Below, one piece after another: positions 1-9,222 of a stretch of 16,739 bases of DNA. This DNA is from Apiotrichum sp. Y4204 (Eukaryota > Basidiomycota > Tremellomycetes > Trichosporonales > Trichosporonaceae): assembly GCA_025531455.1 (NCBI GenBank), contig JAMYHL010000178.1, positions 1-16,739 of the forward strand, read 5' to 3'. Position 1 is the first letter of the stretch; the number at the start of each line of letters is the position of its first letter. The notes beneath the pieces were generated by a model, which was not told the DNA's origin, searched no databases, and was given only the letters and a program-made list of their open reading frames with translations. The position numbers and the translations under genes were made by a program.

Positions 1-644
1 CACCATGCTATATTCATTCACTCAGGGAGAGATGAAGGCGTATATAGCTGTGGGGGGCTTATATGTAGCAGTGCCGTCCATTGCGGACCGAAATGGTGGC
101 CCTAACCGGGTGGAGTCTAATCGCAACTTGTTTGACTCGTCCTATTGTTACACATACACAGGACAGTGAGAAAAGTAACGATCAGTTGGGAGGGCTTTTT
201 TCAAGGCAGTGGCACAAAGAATGGTCGCTGCTGACCCTCGGACTATTGTGTTTTGGCAGGTAGACCCGAAGGGCTACCGAACAACGACGATCAGCCGCGT
301 GACAGGAGCCCCATTGTGTCTAGTTCCTTGAGGAGGGCATGACACAGCGAAGATGGGCCGCAGCTCTTAGATAAGTGCCTACGAATCGACTGGGCGGACA
401 GCTGAGCAGTTCAGTGTGTGACTGGAATATCAGTCGACACCGTTCACCCGCTGCTTCGTTTGTCCCAGCTGAAACATGATTGTCTAAGGACGAATGTTCA
501 GGGTTGTTTGTAAAAACGTCTTATTTACAAGATGCAGACAGCGAAGTCTAGTGCAATGTGGGTAATAGCCCCCTGGGAAGACAGAGTCAACTTCCCAGCG
601 TCGTGATCCATGCTAACCCCTCTCGCCACGCTCACCAGTGCTGT
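1..644. other. no supported gene
   Basis: Short open frames occur on both strands, but none has a recognisable domain, a persuasive start or a chain of phase-matched splice sites. The stretch may include the kinase 3' untranslated region and the edge of a neighbour cut by the window start. A TATA-like string at 41-47 has no credible gene beside it. Confidence 0.4.
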
Positions 645-957
645 TCAGTCGCCGAACGCTACCCCCAACCTGTTTCCCGGGGGACGGTTACGGGCGTACG
701 TGTTGAACAAGAAAACGAGTTTGCTGGCCTTCTCTCCAGGGTTCTGGACATTAGAGGACAAACAATGCTGAATTGCACTCTTAAAACAACGATAACCGTG
801 CTTGCTGGTCCCCGTCATGAATGGGGTGCCTGTTTTATACGAGGGACCATGATCATCATCATCCATATGGTATATAGTGGAGTAAGATCGTTCCTGGTAA
901 CATGTGTTCTCCAGAAATAGCTTAATATCCCACAGAGTGCATAGACTGTTGTCTTTT
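645..957 (-). other. alternative 3' exon of the kinase, or unrelated open frame
   Basis: If the last kinase intron ends at 958 instead of 971, translation continues in an open frame from 957 down to a stop at 645. That would replace the short tail (residues 306-320) with about 100 residues, including an HMDDDDHG acidic patch. Both acceptors end in AG. The branch-like CTAAT of the intron lies about 35 nt from the first acceptor and nearly 50 nt from the second, which favours the shorter form. I cannot say which is used. Confidence 0.25.
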
Positions 958-2379
958 CTGTGCAGAAAATCTTGCAAAGCAAACAGCCAATCTATATATG
1001 TTTATTAGCGCTTCCATCCAACCGCAGATCAAAGACATTGCTTTCTCACCGTCGGGCCTGTGCCTGCAAGGAAGCTTCTTGAGCTTCACAGACCCGCTCC
1101 CGAGCCCGGACAGCGGTTTCCCGGGCTGCGAGCAGTTTGTCTTTTGTAGTATAAGCGTCATTAGATGGGGTGCTGGAATTCAGATCTTTGATCGTCCTCT
1201 GTCAGGCATCACCAACCACGTACCAGTCCGACCCGGTCGAATAAAAGATCTCCTGCAGCCAGTTGGCAATTATCGGGTCCGCCAACAGGGCTGTGGTTGA
1301 CGGACGTCTGCTGGGCTTTGTAAAATTAGCAGATGTAAAGCCAATAACACCTACCAACAAACAGAGCAAACGGGTAACTGTCTGCTCCATCTCACTCGAG
1401 AATGATTTCGGTATGAATGAGTCGGTACTGCAAGGGGCTTTGTTGTCGAGTGTTGGGAGACTGATACGGTGTCAAAAGAGTCTTATCCTTCACACATACT
1501 CTAAGGCGCACATCTCATACAAAACACAGCCCAAACTAAACAGGTCGGCTTTAGCATCGTATGGTGCTCCGGCAGAAACCTCCTGGTGAGTGGTTAGAGA
1601 GCTGACACGTGAAACCTCCACGTTGACACTCACCGGTGCAACATATCCGGGAGTCTACACGTGTTCAGCAAGCTGTGCAGCCGCGCATTCCAACCTCACA
1701 GTCACTCACTCCAACCAAAGAGTGAGCTTTCGTCTTTCCTGGATGGAGTATTTTGCAAAGCCCAAAGTCAGCCAGTTTTACACTCCCAGTCGTAGTCAAG
1801 AGTACTGTTGATGAAGAACGTTAGCAAAGTCACTTTGGCTTCCTGGACAAGTATATTCACTGTTTTCTGGCTTTATATCCCGGTGAACGATACTCGAGCG
1901 CTGCCGCGTACTCTGATGGCAGTGATGAAGAGCCAACAGCAACTGGACGAAGATGGACTTGACATCCAGTTCGTGAATATAAAGCCTGACAAGGTTTGTG
2001 TTAGTGAAAAGGAAACGCAAAATACCTGCTTACCCTCTTTCCAAGTGGTCTTCCATCAACGTCCGAAGATCACCACCATCACAAAATTCCATGACCAGGT
2101 GGACCTCATCATTACACTTGATGACGTCGAGGAATTCCACCACATTGGGGTGGCTCAACTGCCTCAAGGCCTTTATTTCGTTGCGGAAGAGAATGGTGCC
2201 CAAAGTGGTGGTCACTTCGCTCTGCACTTTGATGGCACACTCCTGGCGCATTAGCCTGTGTCTGATCCATGTCACTGCTACCGTACCTTGTGATCACTTG
2301 CTCTTCTGGCCCGGTAAACCCTTCCGAAGCCACCTACTCCAAGTTCGTCTTTCACTTGGTATCCGGGTATTTGAATCAT
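922..2379 (-). CDS. NIMA/NEK-like Ser/Thr protein kinase, ten exons
   Basis: This gene encodes a Ser/Thr protein kinase that phosphorylates proteins using ATP. Exons, read on the minus strand, are 2379-2287, 2242-2034, 1985-1861, 1804-1710, 1654-1634, 1582-1500, 1427-1355, 1315-1224, 1172-1050 and 970-922. They total 963 nt (320 aa) and every junction keeps phase. Visible motifs are the Gly-rich loop GVGGFG (residues 14-19), AIK Lys36, Glu53 in helix C, HRDIKPEN with Asp137, DFG at 155-157, TPGYVAPE at 175-182 and DLFSLG in subdomain IX. Residues about 265-304 are rich in Ala, Arg and Glu and look like a coiled coil, a tail common in NEK kinases. The start is the first ATG before the Gly-rich loop. 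The stretch between subdomains IX and XI is shorter than usual, and the 21-nt exon 5 is remarkable. Family assignment to NEK rests on the order of motifs and QLLLALHHCH before HRD. The C-terminus after residue 304 is less certain because a second acceptor exists. Confidence 0.92.
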
Positions 2380-2478
2380 CCTTGGAACTGGGCACCACCA
2401 CAGTCGAGGACTAGGTTGCTGGAGTGAAATACCCCCGAGGCTTACTCGAATGGAAACGATAAGAACGTGATTCGTGAG

Positions 2479-2760
2479 CTAAACTGTTTCAATGCTATTT
2501 GTACTTGGAGCAATTCCTCCTTTGCTTGGTGTCAGGACACCTGAAACACGTGAACAAGGCTCTCGTTCATAGTCAATTGTACAACAGTTACCCATTGTCT
2601 CCTCACTGTATGTGAACGCATTGTATAGCGCCAGCTCCTTTGGGTTTATCCCCTCATCACACAATGGAGACGAAGCATTCCCTATTGAGGTGTCTGGTGG
2701 TCTTGGATCGCGAAACTCGTTCACTTGTTTCTGTGTATCTGAGGAATATGAAAGCAGCAT
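2479..2760 (-). CDS. weak open reading frame upstream of the kinase, 93 aa
   Basis: An ATG-initiated frame runs for 93 codons in the same direction as the kinase and stops 99 nt before the kinase start. It has no domain I recognise and a rather ordinary polar composition. It could be an uncharacterised gene fragment, a 5' leader frame or chance. Two overlapping frames on the other strand are equally open, including a hydrophobic one starting MKAALLMIGLG at about 2750, so strand is not settled. Confidence 0.2.
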   Translation of the reverse strand: MLLSYSSDTQKQVNEFRDPRPPDTSIGNASSPLCDEGINPKELALYNAFTYSEETMGNCCTIDYEREPCSRVSGVLTPSKGGIAPSTNSIETV

Positions 2761-3345
2761 TACTCATGATTGGGCTGGGAGTTACAGTGAGCCGTGCTAT
2801 CAAGAACAATACGTCAAGCCCAGTAACGAGAGAATTAAGGGAAGGATAAGGAAGAACGAGAGTGTTACTCCGCGGTGCTTCCCCTATGTCCCCCTCGGAT
2901 CCGCACCTATTGCTCTCTGTTACAGTTGCTGTAGGCGTGGCTGTGCCGCCGGCGGACTCCCTAGTGGGGATCCCTCGAGTTCAGCCGGCTAACCGGTTCA
3001 AGATCAACTATTGCGCGGCCGATTTCGAAGACACTGTCAGGCTAGCACTGTAGTGGCCTAGAACAATGGAACTCGGCTAGTCATATTGACTACAGTTACC
3101 CCCGGAACCAGCATACTGTCGAGGTTCATTGTACTTGCTTTTTGACATTGCATTCTTTTGTCAATGTGGGAGAGGGATACGGCTTGGAGAATAGAAGTAT
3201 CAGTTCCCGATCATGCACTGGAATCACAAACATTCCACGACGTGCTCACGCCACGGGTTCTCCGAGGTCCACGTTACCAGTATGGCATAATTTTCCGTTT
3301 GCCCTTCGAACCCTTCAGGAGGTTCTCCCACCAATGCATAGTTCT
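2761..3345. other. unresolved interval with small hydrophobic plus-strand frames
   Basis: The plus strand offers MKAALLMIGLGVTVS-like and LLLSVTVAVGVAVPP-like hydrophobic stretches in different frames, around 2750-2850 and 2905-2955. They could be pieces of a small secreted or membrane protein, but I found no phase-consistent way to splice them. A pyrimidine-rich TTACAG near 2925 would make a good acceptor. Nothing else is supported here. Confidence 0.2.
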
Positions 3346-4282
3346 CTAGCCGAACAACTTGTCTCCCAAATGGATGTATGGTCCTGAGAACTGGCACATC
3401 CCGAGGAGCAAGTTGCGTTTTGTAACATTCATCCTCTCTTTAAACAGGGCTCGGGCCGGTTGAAGCCCCTTATTGTCTCTGGTTTTGACCCCTGGAGAGG
3501 AAAGAGGTCCACAATGGACTGGCGTGGCCTTAGCACCGTTGGATTTTCGCTCTTTGGAAGAACTCAGGCAGGGAGAACGAGTTGGAAGAGTAAGAGAAGA
3601 AGGGTGTTGATATGGTACCGTATAGTGACCACAGACACAGTGGTGCTGTGTGATTTGTTTAGCATGGGACTGAGATGAGACACCTACTCCTTGGGCCGAA
3701 GAACTGGGAGGTGTACAATCGGGAGAGGCGGTGCATGGAAGTGAATCAAAGAGAGCCACACACAACCAAACCTGCCTGAGAGACGCTTCAACTTTTCCGA
3801 GTCCGCGGAAACTGTGGGATAATCAGACAGCGGACCAGGTACTGTTGTCACGTCAACAACCGAATGGCACATCTGGGATAGGGGTAATGCAGCCGTTTGT
3901 GAGGTACCCGAGGAGATCGCCTCCTGTTTACTCGCGTCACAGGCGCAAGACCACGTGCCGTTGTGACCTATATAAGGAAACGTGCCCATGTTGGAGGCGG
4001 CGTCATGACAATCAGAGGACTGCTCAATCAACACCCCGTCGACCGTTGTGAGATTCGGCCATTGAGCAATCCCCACCACCGGTTCCCTCTTGATACCCCT
4101 GGTGAGTTGAGCTGAGCAGTGAGCGACTGTGGACTGCAATTTCCGGTGGCAAGCCTTACTGAGGGGTGTCCGTTTGACAACACTCAGCGGTGGAGTAACA
4201 CTGAAGCTCTCACCTGCATACAGAGGGATTGTGAGAGAGGGGAGGACGGCGCCATCGTCGTTAGCAACAACTCAACCGGCAT
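3346..4282 (-). CDS. unknown Ser-rich protein, three exons, 262 aa
   Basis: Exons are 4282-4214, 4133-3772 and 3703-3346 (789 nt). Intron 1 (4134-4213) starts GTGAGA and ends TTGCAG. Intron 2 (3704-3771) starts GTTTGG and ends in a pyrimidine-rich CCTCCCAG. Both preserve frame, which is the main evidence for the gene. The start is an ATG about 65-75 nt downstream of a TATA-like string. The N-terminus is mildly hydrophobic (MPVELLLTTMAP) and might be a weak secretion signal. The middle contains Cys residues and an NGT glycosylation motif, and the second half is rich in Ser, Thr and Pro. I recognise no family. A pyrimidine-rich AG near 3497 could mark another intron, so the C-terminal part is provisional. 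Confidence 0.45.
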
Positions 4283-4346
4283 CTGAGACTCCGAACCATA
4301 ATTCTCGTGTCCCAAATTGCCGATGTCGACAAGCACGTCGCTGGGG

Positions 4347-4357
4347 CCTTTATACGG
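4347..4357 (-). promoter_or_regulatory. TATA-like element upstream of the 4282 start
   Basis: On the minus strand this reads CCGTATAAAGG, a good TATA box match, 65-75 nt ahead of the proposed ATG. That spacing is compatible with a short 5' leader. Confidence 0.45.
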
Positions 4358-4385
4358 TGGCCCAACTAAAAGCGGCAGCATGAGC

Positions 4386-4425
4386 ACTCGTCGCTAAGTA
4401 GTTACACTCATCGCCAAGAAGTTAC
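4386..4425. repeat. 20-bp imperfect tandem repeat, two copies
   Basis: Units at 4386-4405 and 4406-4425 match at 17 of 20 positions (first unit starts ACTCGTCGC and ends GTTAC). The repeat lies about 105-145 nt upstream of the start at 4282, just beyond the TATA-like element, where a paired protein-binding site would be expected. A regulatory role is only inferred. Confidence 0.5.
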
Positions 4426-4617
4426 ACCGGCTGTCGACTACCAATAGGAGGAGGCGCATTATTTAGAACGAGGGTTTGTAAAAATACATGACACCTACTT
4501 GGAACGACACATGCCGCTGTGGGTGTGTGGGGGGGGCCGGGGCCAGATCGCAGGGAACCTGACTGTCATCGGATGCGCAACTACCCTGTCTCCGCACTGT
4601 GCAATGCAGTTGGAGGG

Positions 4618-5063
4618 TCACTTGGAACACCGTGCTTGGTTTGTGTTTACAATGAGACCTATCCCAATGAGCACCCATACATACACAACAAAGGACAAAG
4701 GCCAGGTCTCAAAGAGGTGCGACGTACACCCGACGTAGGACCTCCAGGCACACATTTCGGACCAAGAAAGGACAGCAACAATAGCGAAGGTCGTTTTACT
4801 CTTCACTTCCAGAGCACCTACAGGTAATTCATTGTTCTTGATGAATGGCACGCGAGGACGAGTGACATTTGTCTGTTGTTCCTCTGCACCTGAGGCAGTT
4901 GGCAGGCGCCGGAACGGAATGAAGTGACTGCAATACATTCTCGCTCGATCTGAACCGCTGCGTTTGATACAATAAACCTAGATAGGTGCAGCTCCTCCGG
5001 TAGACATGGCAGACAATAGGGAGTACAATACAATCGGGAGTACAATTCCCCGTCGCCAAACAA
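4618..5063 (-). CDS. probable membrane protein, two exons seen, N-terminus unresolved
   Basis: An upstream exon ending at 4890 (reading IERECIAVTSF...QLPQ) joins across an intron at 4837-4889, starting GTGCAG and ending ATCAAG, to an exon at 4836-4618. The second exon reads NNELPVGALEVK and ends after a strong hydrophobic run, FVVYVWVLIGIGLIV, followed by a short polar tail, as in a single-pass membrane protein. A second weaker hydrophobic run (TFAIVAVLS) precedes it. The junction keeps phase 0. I found no convincing ATG for the first exon in this frame; an ATG at 5092 opens a neighbouring frame. Family unknown. Confidence 0.4.
5019..5046. repeat. 11-bp direct repeat
   Basis: The string GGGAGTACAAT occurs at 5019-5029 and again at 5036-5046. 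The significance of the repeat is unknown. Confidence 0.4.
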
Positions 5064-5470
5064 TAGCTCAGGCCATGTATGCCTTCAACCATTGTTGCAC
5101 TTCAGCAGGCCTTACGGCGTGGCGAATTGGTGAAGCAAAATCTGAACAAATTTTTGAAGCCACTACCTCTTATTGGCCATCCCCATTGAGTAGACCATCC
5201 TAACGACACTGAGCCGTGGCTCTCATGAACCGCCAACAAGTGCGACCCATCTTTTCCGATATTCAGAATGGCCACTGTATGTTACCGCAATGGTTGACTA
5301 TATAAGACAACTCGTCGACAACCAGGATTGTCAGGTTGTTGCTCAAAATGCCGCAGTTGCATATTTGGCTCTCATCGTTGCCTTATCAGTTCGTGGGCTT
5401 CTAGAAATTGGTTGGGCTCCCCGGTTGCTTATTGAGGTAGAAAACGAAGAATTTGAAGAGACAAATTGGT

Positions 5471-6712
5471 TCAGATTCTTATGACAACATTAACATCCCA
5501 CAGATCATTCTGGACCTCAAGAAATGCCTGACATGGTCATCACCACACGTTATTTCGATCAAGTATCACACTCACTCGCAGCAATGGAGCCACACCGGCA
5601 TCTTCGCCCCTCAGCACCAGCGCAATCCAGTTGAACGCTTTCCTCCTAACTATCGCCGCCAGAGACTGGTCCATTTTGGCACCACTCACATACCAAATCC
5701 CGCCAGTCAGAATGAGCAGCTTGAGGAAAACTCAGCGCCGGCAAAAGATCCTACCGTCCAAGCCATAGTTGGTCCTCTTCTCGCTTTACAGGCTCTTGAC
5801 CAGAAAGATATATCACTTTCTGTTGCAACGAACATCGCATACTGGAAACTTGGAGAGGCATACGGTGCATTCGTTGAGGTATACATCTTTGCGGACTGTG
5901 GACTATGGAAGGAAGCTGATACTCTTCTCAGAGCAAGGTCCCTTTTTCCAATGCCCATCGAAACTCGCGAGGTGTGCAGAAAGCCGTGTTTGACCTTCCC
6001 TGCGATGAGCAAGATTTCCAAGCAGCCCCAAGCAGCCTTCGAGGTCAGTGGAGCTTGAAGAAACGACTTCAACGAGCTCGCAAATATGTGTTTTTGGTTT
6101 CCATCTTTGGAACGAGTATCCTTCTTGCAGCGCCTGAGGTTGCGGTCACCCGAGTGGACGGTTTGAGATTGACGGACCTATGTAAGCTCGCCAAAGGTGG
6201 TACAGCCTCTGGGTTGGTCGAGGACATAGTGAGACAAATCAGGTCACAGCCTGTTAAACCAGCGTGTTTGGAGGGGCATATACAGGAGGCCAAATGTACG
6301 ACCATCGCCCCAGCAGAGTCCCCAACAATCTTTCGCCCTCCAGCACTCACCGATGGGCCGTAATGGGGCATTAATGTAGGAATTGTCTCCATGAACAGTT
6401 AGTTGCCAGCAATCCTGCTAGGGCCCTGCATTGAGATGAAGCGGGTTGTGCAGTTTGTGCAGTTTGTGCAGTTTGAAGTCTTGAAATGACAGGCTCATCA
6501 TTGCTGTAAGGTTCTGTCGCAAGCGCTGGGGTTCCTCGAAACGTAGTCGCCGCTATAGAGATGGATACTTGATCGCGGTGACTGGGGATGCAAGCAATCA
6601 CGTGGAGCAGATGCGTATGGCCCAGGCCAGCAACAGATGCTTTCCGTGCCTCTACAGTTTGTCGACCAGACAAATAGGTGAGGCAAAAGTGACGGGGATG
6701 AGCAGCCTATGA
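5471..6712 (-). CDS. unknown protein, at least seven coding exons, 5' end incomplete
   Basis: Exons are about 6712-6491, 6417-6351, 6250-6178, 6133-5885, 5841-5755, 5684-5576 and 5527-5471. Introns (73, 100, 44, 43, 70 and 48 nt from 5' to 3') run GT..AG and all preserve phase. The intron at 5685-5754 carries CTGAC, and the one at 6251-6350 has the strong donor GTGAGT. Exons 2 onward would give 213 residues. Stretches such as QLTVHGDNSYINAPLRPIG and QQKVIYLSGQEPVKREEDQ have the look of real protein. I recognise no domain; parts resemble helical repeat proteins only loosely. The first exon lacks a clear ATG, and its 5' end was placed at an AG (near 6713) on the minus strand, so another 5' exon is likely. 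The last exon may be followed by more. The opposite strand also has long frames here, but they splice less cleanly. Confidence 0.5.
6446..6475. repeat. 9-bp tandem repeat, about 3.3 copies
   Basis: The unit TTGTGCAGT is repeated exactly at 6446-6454, 6455-6463 and 6464-6472, followed by a partial copy. In the proposed gene at 5471-6712 it falls inside an intron (6418-6490). If that intron is retained it encodes a QTA-type tripeptide repeat. Confidence 0.85.
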
Positions 6713-7011
6713 AGTTAGGCATTGTAACAGACAAACGGACGTAACTGCCACAATCGCAGAAGCACCACTTTTACGTCAACGTTGCGGAGTATTGCGCACA
6801 ATCTGGACAAATTCGACGAAACAAAGGTTACCTGGAAGCAGGCACTCCACCGAGGCTATATTGTGCTGGCATGACGATCAACGTTTTGCTCTCCCCCGCC
6901 ATGTCCAGACATTAGCTGGATAGCTCCCCGGAGACCTGTACAGACAATGGTAAACTTTCAGGATGACAAAAACCGCCTGGCTGTACTCCAATCTTTGGCT
7001 AGATGGGTTTT
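6713..7011. other. intergenic stretch, no supported gene
   Basis: An ATG at 6947 opens a 111-codon plus-strand frame that runs to 7282, but it overlaps the better supported zinc-finger tail on the other strand. The remainder may hold the missing 5' exon of the gene at 5471-6712. I see no promoter motif I would defend. Confidence 0.3.
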
Positions 7012-7740
7012 TCAGTGGCACCCAGAATCAAAGTGCGTGCTGTGTGCATCCAGGCTTGCTTCACCTAGTGGGCCGACACTCTCCTCAGTGCTGTCCCTTC
7101 CTTCTGCTGTCGTGGTAATAATGTGTTCAATGTTTTCCCCGCTTGTCCCTGGCTGCGGAGAACCCCGCCCATCCCTTATGGACAACTCCTGGCCAGAGAG
7201 ACTGCAAGGGGATGAATATTGTACTGAAAAAACTTTAACCACTTGGCGCAAATATTGTGAAGGAGAAATGCATCAGTCATGACGAGCAGATTGCTCCTAT
7301 GAAGAATTCAGGAAACACGCATAGTCACTCATGACGTTCTGAACAGGGCAAACGAGGTTTGTGGGGGGTTCGAAGGTACCACTGGTGGGAGAGAGAACAC
7401 CTCTGAACATGGCAATGGACATGGAGGGCCTTCCATAGGTGTTCGGTACCAAGGCAAGGTCGGATAAGGAGGTTTGAAAGCTGCCGTACGAAGCCTTTCT
7501 TGGAGTGGGTTGTTGTGACCATGCACCTTGGAGTGACGTTTCAGGGTGGAATGAACGGAAAATCTCCGAGTACAAGTGGGATGGGGGTTTGCATATGGAC
7601 GTTCTCCGGTGTCCTTTAAGTTAGTACTTGTACTCAGATGGCACTCACGAGTGTACGTGTGAGTACGCAAAGAACTGGGGCGAGTGAACGCCTTCTCAGA
7701 ATGAGAGACTGATGTTTCCGTTCTGGCTGCCTGCCGCCCT
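7012..7740 (-). pseudogene. C2H2 zinc-finger protein gene, apparently damaged
   Basis: The minus strand reads EKAFTRPSSLRTHTYT, then the linker TGERPY, then a second finger TCTRRFSVHSTLKRHSKVH, which is the layout of Kruppel-type DNA-binding fingers. A Pro-rich stretch follows, then (across an inferred intron at 7202-7335) a polar Ser/Gly/Glu-rich tail ending at 7012. Several key residues are missing. The first finger has no Cys pair in frame, unless an upstream exon supplies it. The second has Asn where the first Cys belongs. The second His of the first finger is lost unless an intron at 7614-7648 (GTGAGT, TACTAAC, AAAG) is removed, and removing it shifts the frame by one base. Decay, sequencing error or an atypical splice could each explain this. 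Upstream to about 7950 lie weaker finger-like remnants, for example RKFRSKDHLF. Confidence 0.6.
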
Positions 7741-7950
7741 GGGTTCGCCCGTCTTGCTTCCCCATCCGATCCAAATGTATGCCGAACACAACGCCACCGT
7801 CCCCAAAGACGTGAACAGATGGTCTTTAGATCGAAACTTTCTAGGGATGTGCCTGTCCCGGCAAATCTCTTGCCCGTCCGCAAACCCAGACTGATGTCTG
7901 CAGAGTGTGCTCTTTGTACATTTTGGCGTTACTCGCTTGTGCACCATGCA

Positions 7951-8549
7951 TCAACTTCCCACAAGCAGAACCAAGTGCTCAGCACTGGAATAATGAACGA
8001 GGACATACATCTGCCTACGACCAGAACGCCTTCCCTCCACCTCAGGGATGTTCGGATTGCGTCCTCCACTGGCATTTCGCTGGTGGGTGCAGTTCGACAT
8101 GCCGAGAAATGGCGTGACCTCACCCGTACATATATGACGGCGAACCCACTTGGCCGTGTGAAAGAAAGCCTTTGAGCAATGGGGGCACCGATGCTTCAGG
8201 GGTGTTTAGTTTTGTCTGAGTGCCAGGTTGCATGATGTCATGTCACAACTGCCAATGTGGCCCCCGGAAGACAACAGCAGATGGTCGCGGATCTGGAAGG
8301 TGCGGCGAGAGAGTTTGGTGTGGTTGGATGTGGAAGAAGGTCGTTCAGATACAAGTTCCTTCCTTTCTTACTTTAACAACCGTTGGCAGGATTACGAGGG
8401 TTATACCTGTCAAATTTCATGCGCTTCATAAAAACGGACCACACTGCCCAAACTACCTCAGCGTTGAAAATGACAGAATGACGCTTATTGTATGATGCAT
8501 TGTCTTTGTCTCAGCCACAGTGTAGGGGCCGGCTGCATTCAAGAGAGGA
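7951..8549. other. unresolved interval, small frames on both strands
   Basis: The minus strand has a strong donor-like GTATGT near 7998 and coding-like pieces that could be 5' exons of the zinc-finger gene. The plus strand has several Cys-containing frames around 8220-8495. No set of splice sites ties them together, so I make no gene call. Confidence 0.3.
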
Positions 8550-8948
8550 ATGATTCGCAGAGCTCACCGTACATGTTACGGTTTACCAGTTTTATTCGGA
8601 GCATGCATACTGTGCATCTGTCTTTTGTACATTAGTGGCGGATACACAAAAGCCATTGTGTGTGCAGACGCCCAGAAACCTTACACAGATAGGAATGCTC
8701 CATCCCCTTGTCATGCATCCATCATCAACAAGCCAGAGATTGGGCCAGGGCTTATCCCAGTCCATGACACCAGTCTTGCAGCTCATTGTCCTTACAGTGT
8801 ATACGCAACCCGAACAAGAAATGTGGTGCCTTGGATGAAAAAGAACTTCCCGTGTATCGAGCAGCGATGTTGTCTCGACCGTATTCTGCTGATCCGCCGA
8901 ACTAGTCACAAGCGTGAAGCATCTGTGAAGCGACCCGGTTTGCTTTGA
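8550..8948 (+). CDS. possible membrane-anchored protein, 132 aa
   Basis: A single ATG frame of 132 codons begins with a short basic N-terminus (MIRRAHR) followed by a hydrophobic segment at residues 13-33 (LPVLFGACILCICLLYI). That is typical of a signal anchor or uncleaved signal peptide. The rest is polar with several Cys and no motif I know. The minus strand is also open over most of the interval, and internal splice-like sites exist, so the model is tentative. Family unknown. Confidence 0.33.
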   Translation: MIRRAHRTCYGLPVLFGACILCICLLYISGGYTKAIVCADAQKPYTDRNAPSPCHASIINKPEIGPGLIPVHDTSLAAHCPYSVYATRTRNVVPWMKKNFPCIEQRCCLDRILLIRRTSHKREASVKRPGLL

Positions 8949-9092
8949 CTCATCCCTTTACTGTTCCTTGTAACTGCAGGTACCATTGTAACCGCACGCC
9001 AAGTGTCTGCCCACCAGCCAGGAACCCGCAGTAGCCGATGAAAGCAATGCAGCTACATGGATGAGGATATCGGCAACATACATGCATACCTG

Positions 9093-9098
9093 TATAAA
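9093..9098 (+). promoter_or_regulatory. TATA box of the HMG-box gene
   Basis: TATAAA sits 125 nt before the ATG at 9223, within CTGTATAAAGG. Position and orientation fit a core promoter for the HMG-box gene. Confidence 0.5.
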
Positions 9099-9222
9099 GG
9101 TCAAAGAAATGGAATGAATTAACACGGCACCTTGACACTGCAACCTGCAGAGGGATCTGAGCCATCTAGCGGATCAATACGAACGTCCCACAGCCAGGCA
9201 TACACCAGAATCCGGGCGATCT

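Noticed and set aside
1590..1811. Plus-strand frame resembling an immunoglobulin-like domain (YPGVYTCSAS), with similar strings near 31-60 and 8390-8430.
   Set aside because: The first lies exactly opposite the kinase exon for TPGYVAP and its splice sites, so it is a mirror of real minus-strand signals. The other two are isolated and end quickly.
1808..2254. Long plus-strand frames opposite the kinase.
   Set aside because: They are reverse-complement shadows of kinase exons 2 and 3, whose motifs are unmistakable.
5290..6363. Plus-strand model of an armadillo-like protein from several long frames.
   Set aside because: It needs weak donors such as GTTATT and GTCAGA, and its frame breaks at one join. 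The minus-strand model joins six exons in phase with better sites.
6947..7282. 111-codon plus-strand ATG frame.
   Set aside because: It has no domain or promoter and overlaps the tail exon of the zinc-finger gene, which joins in phase.
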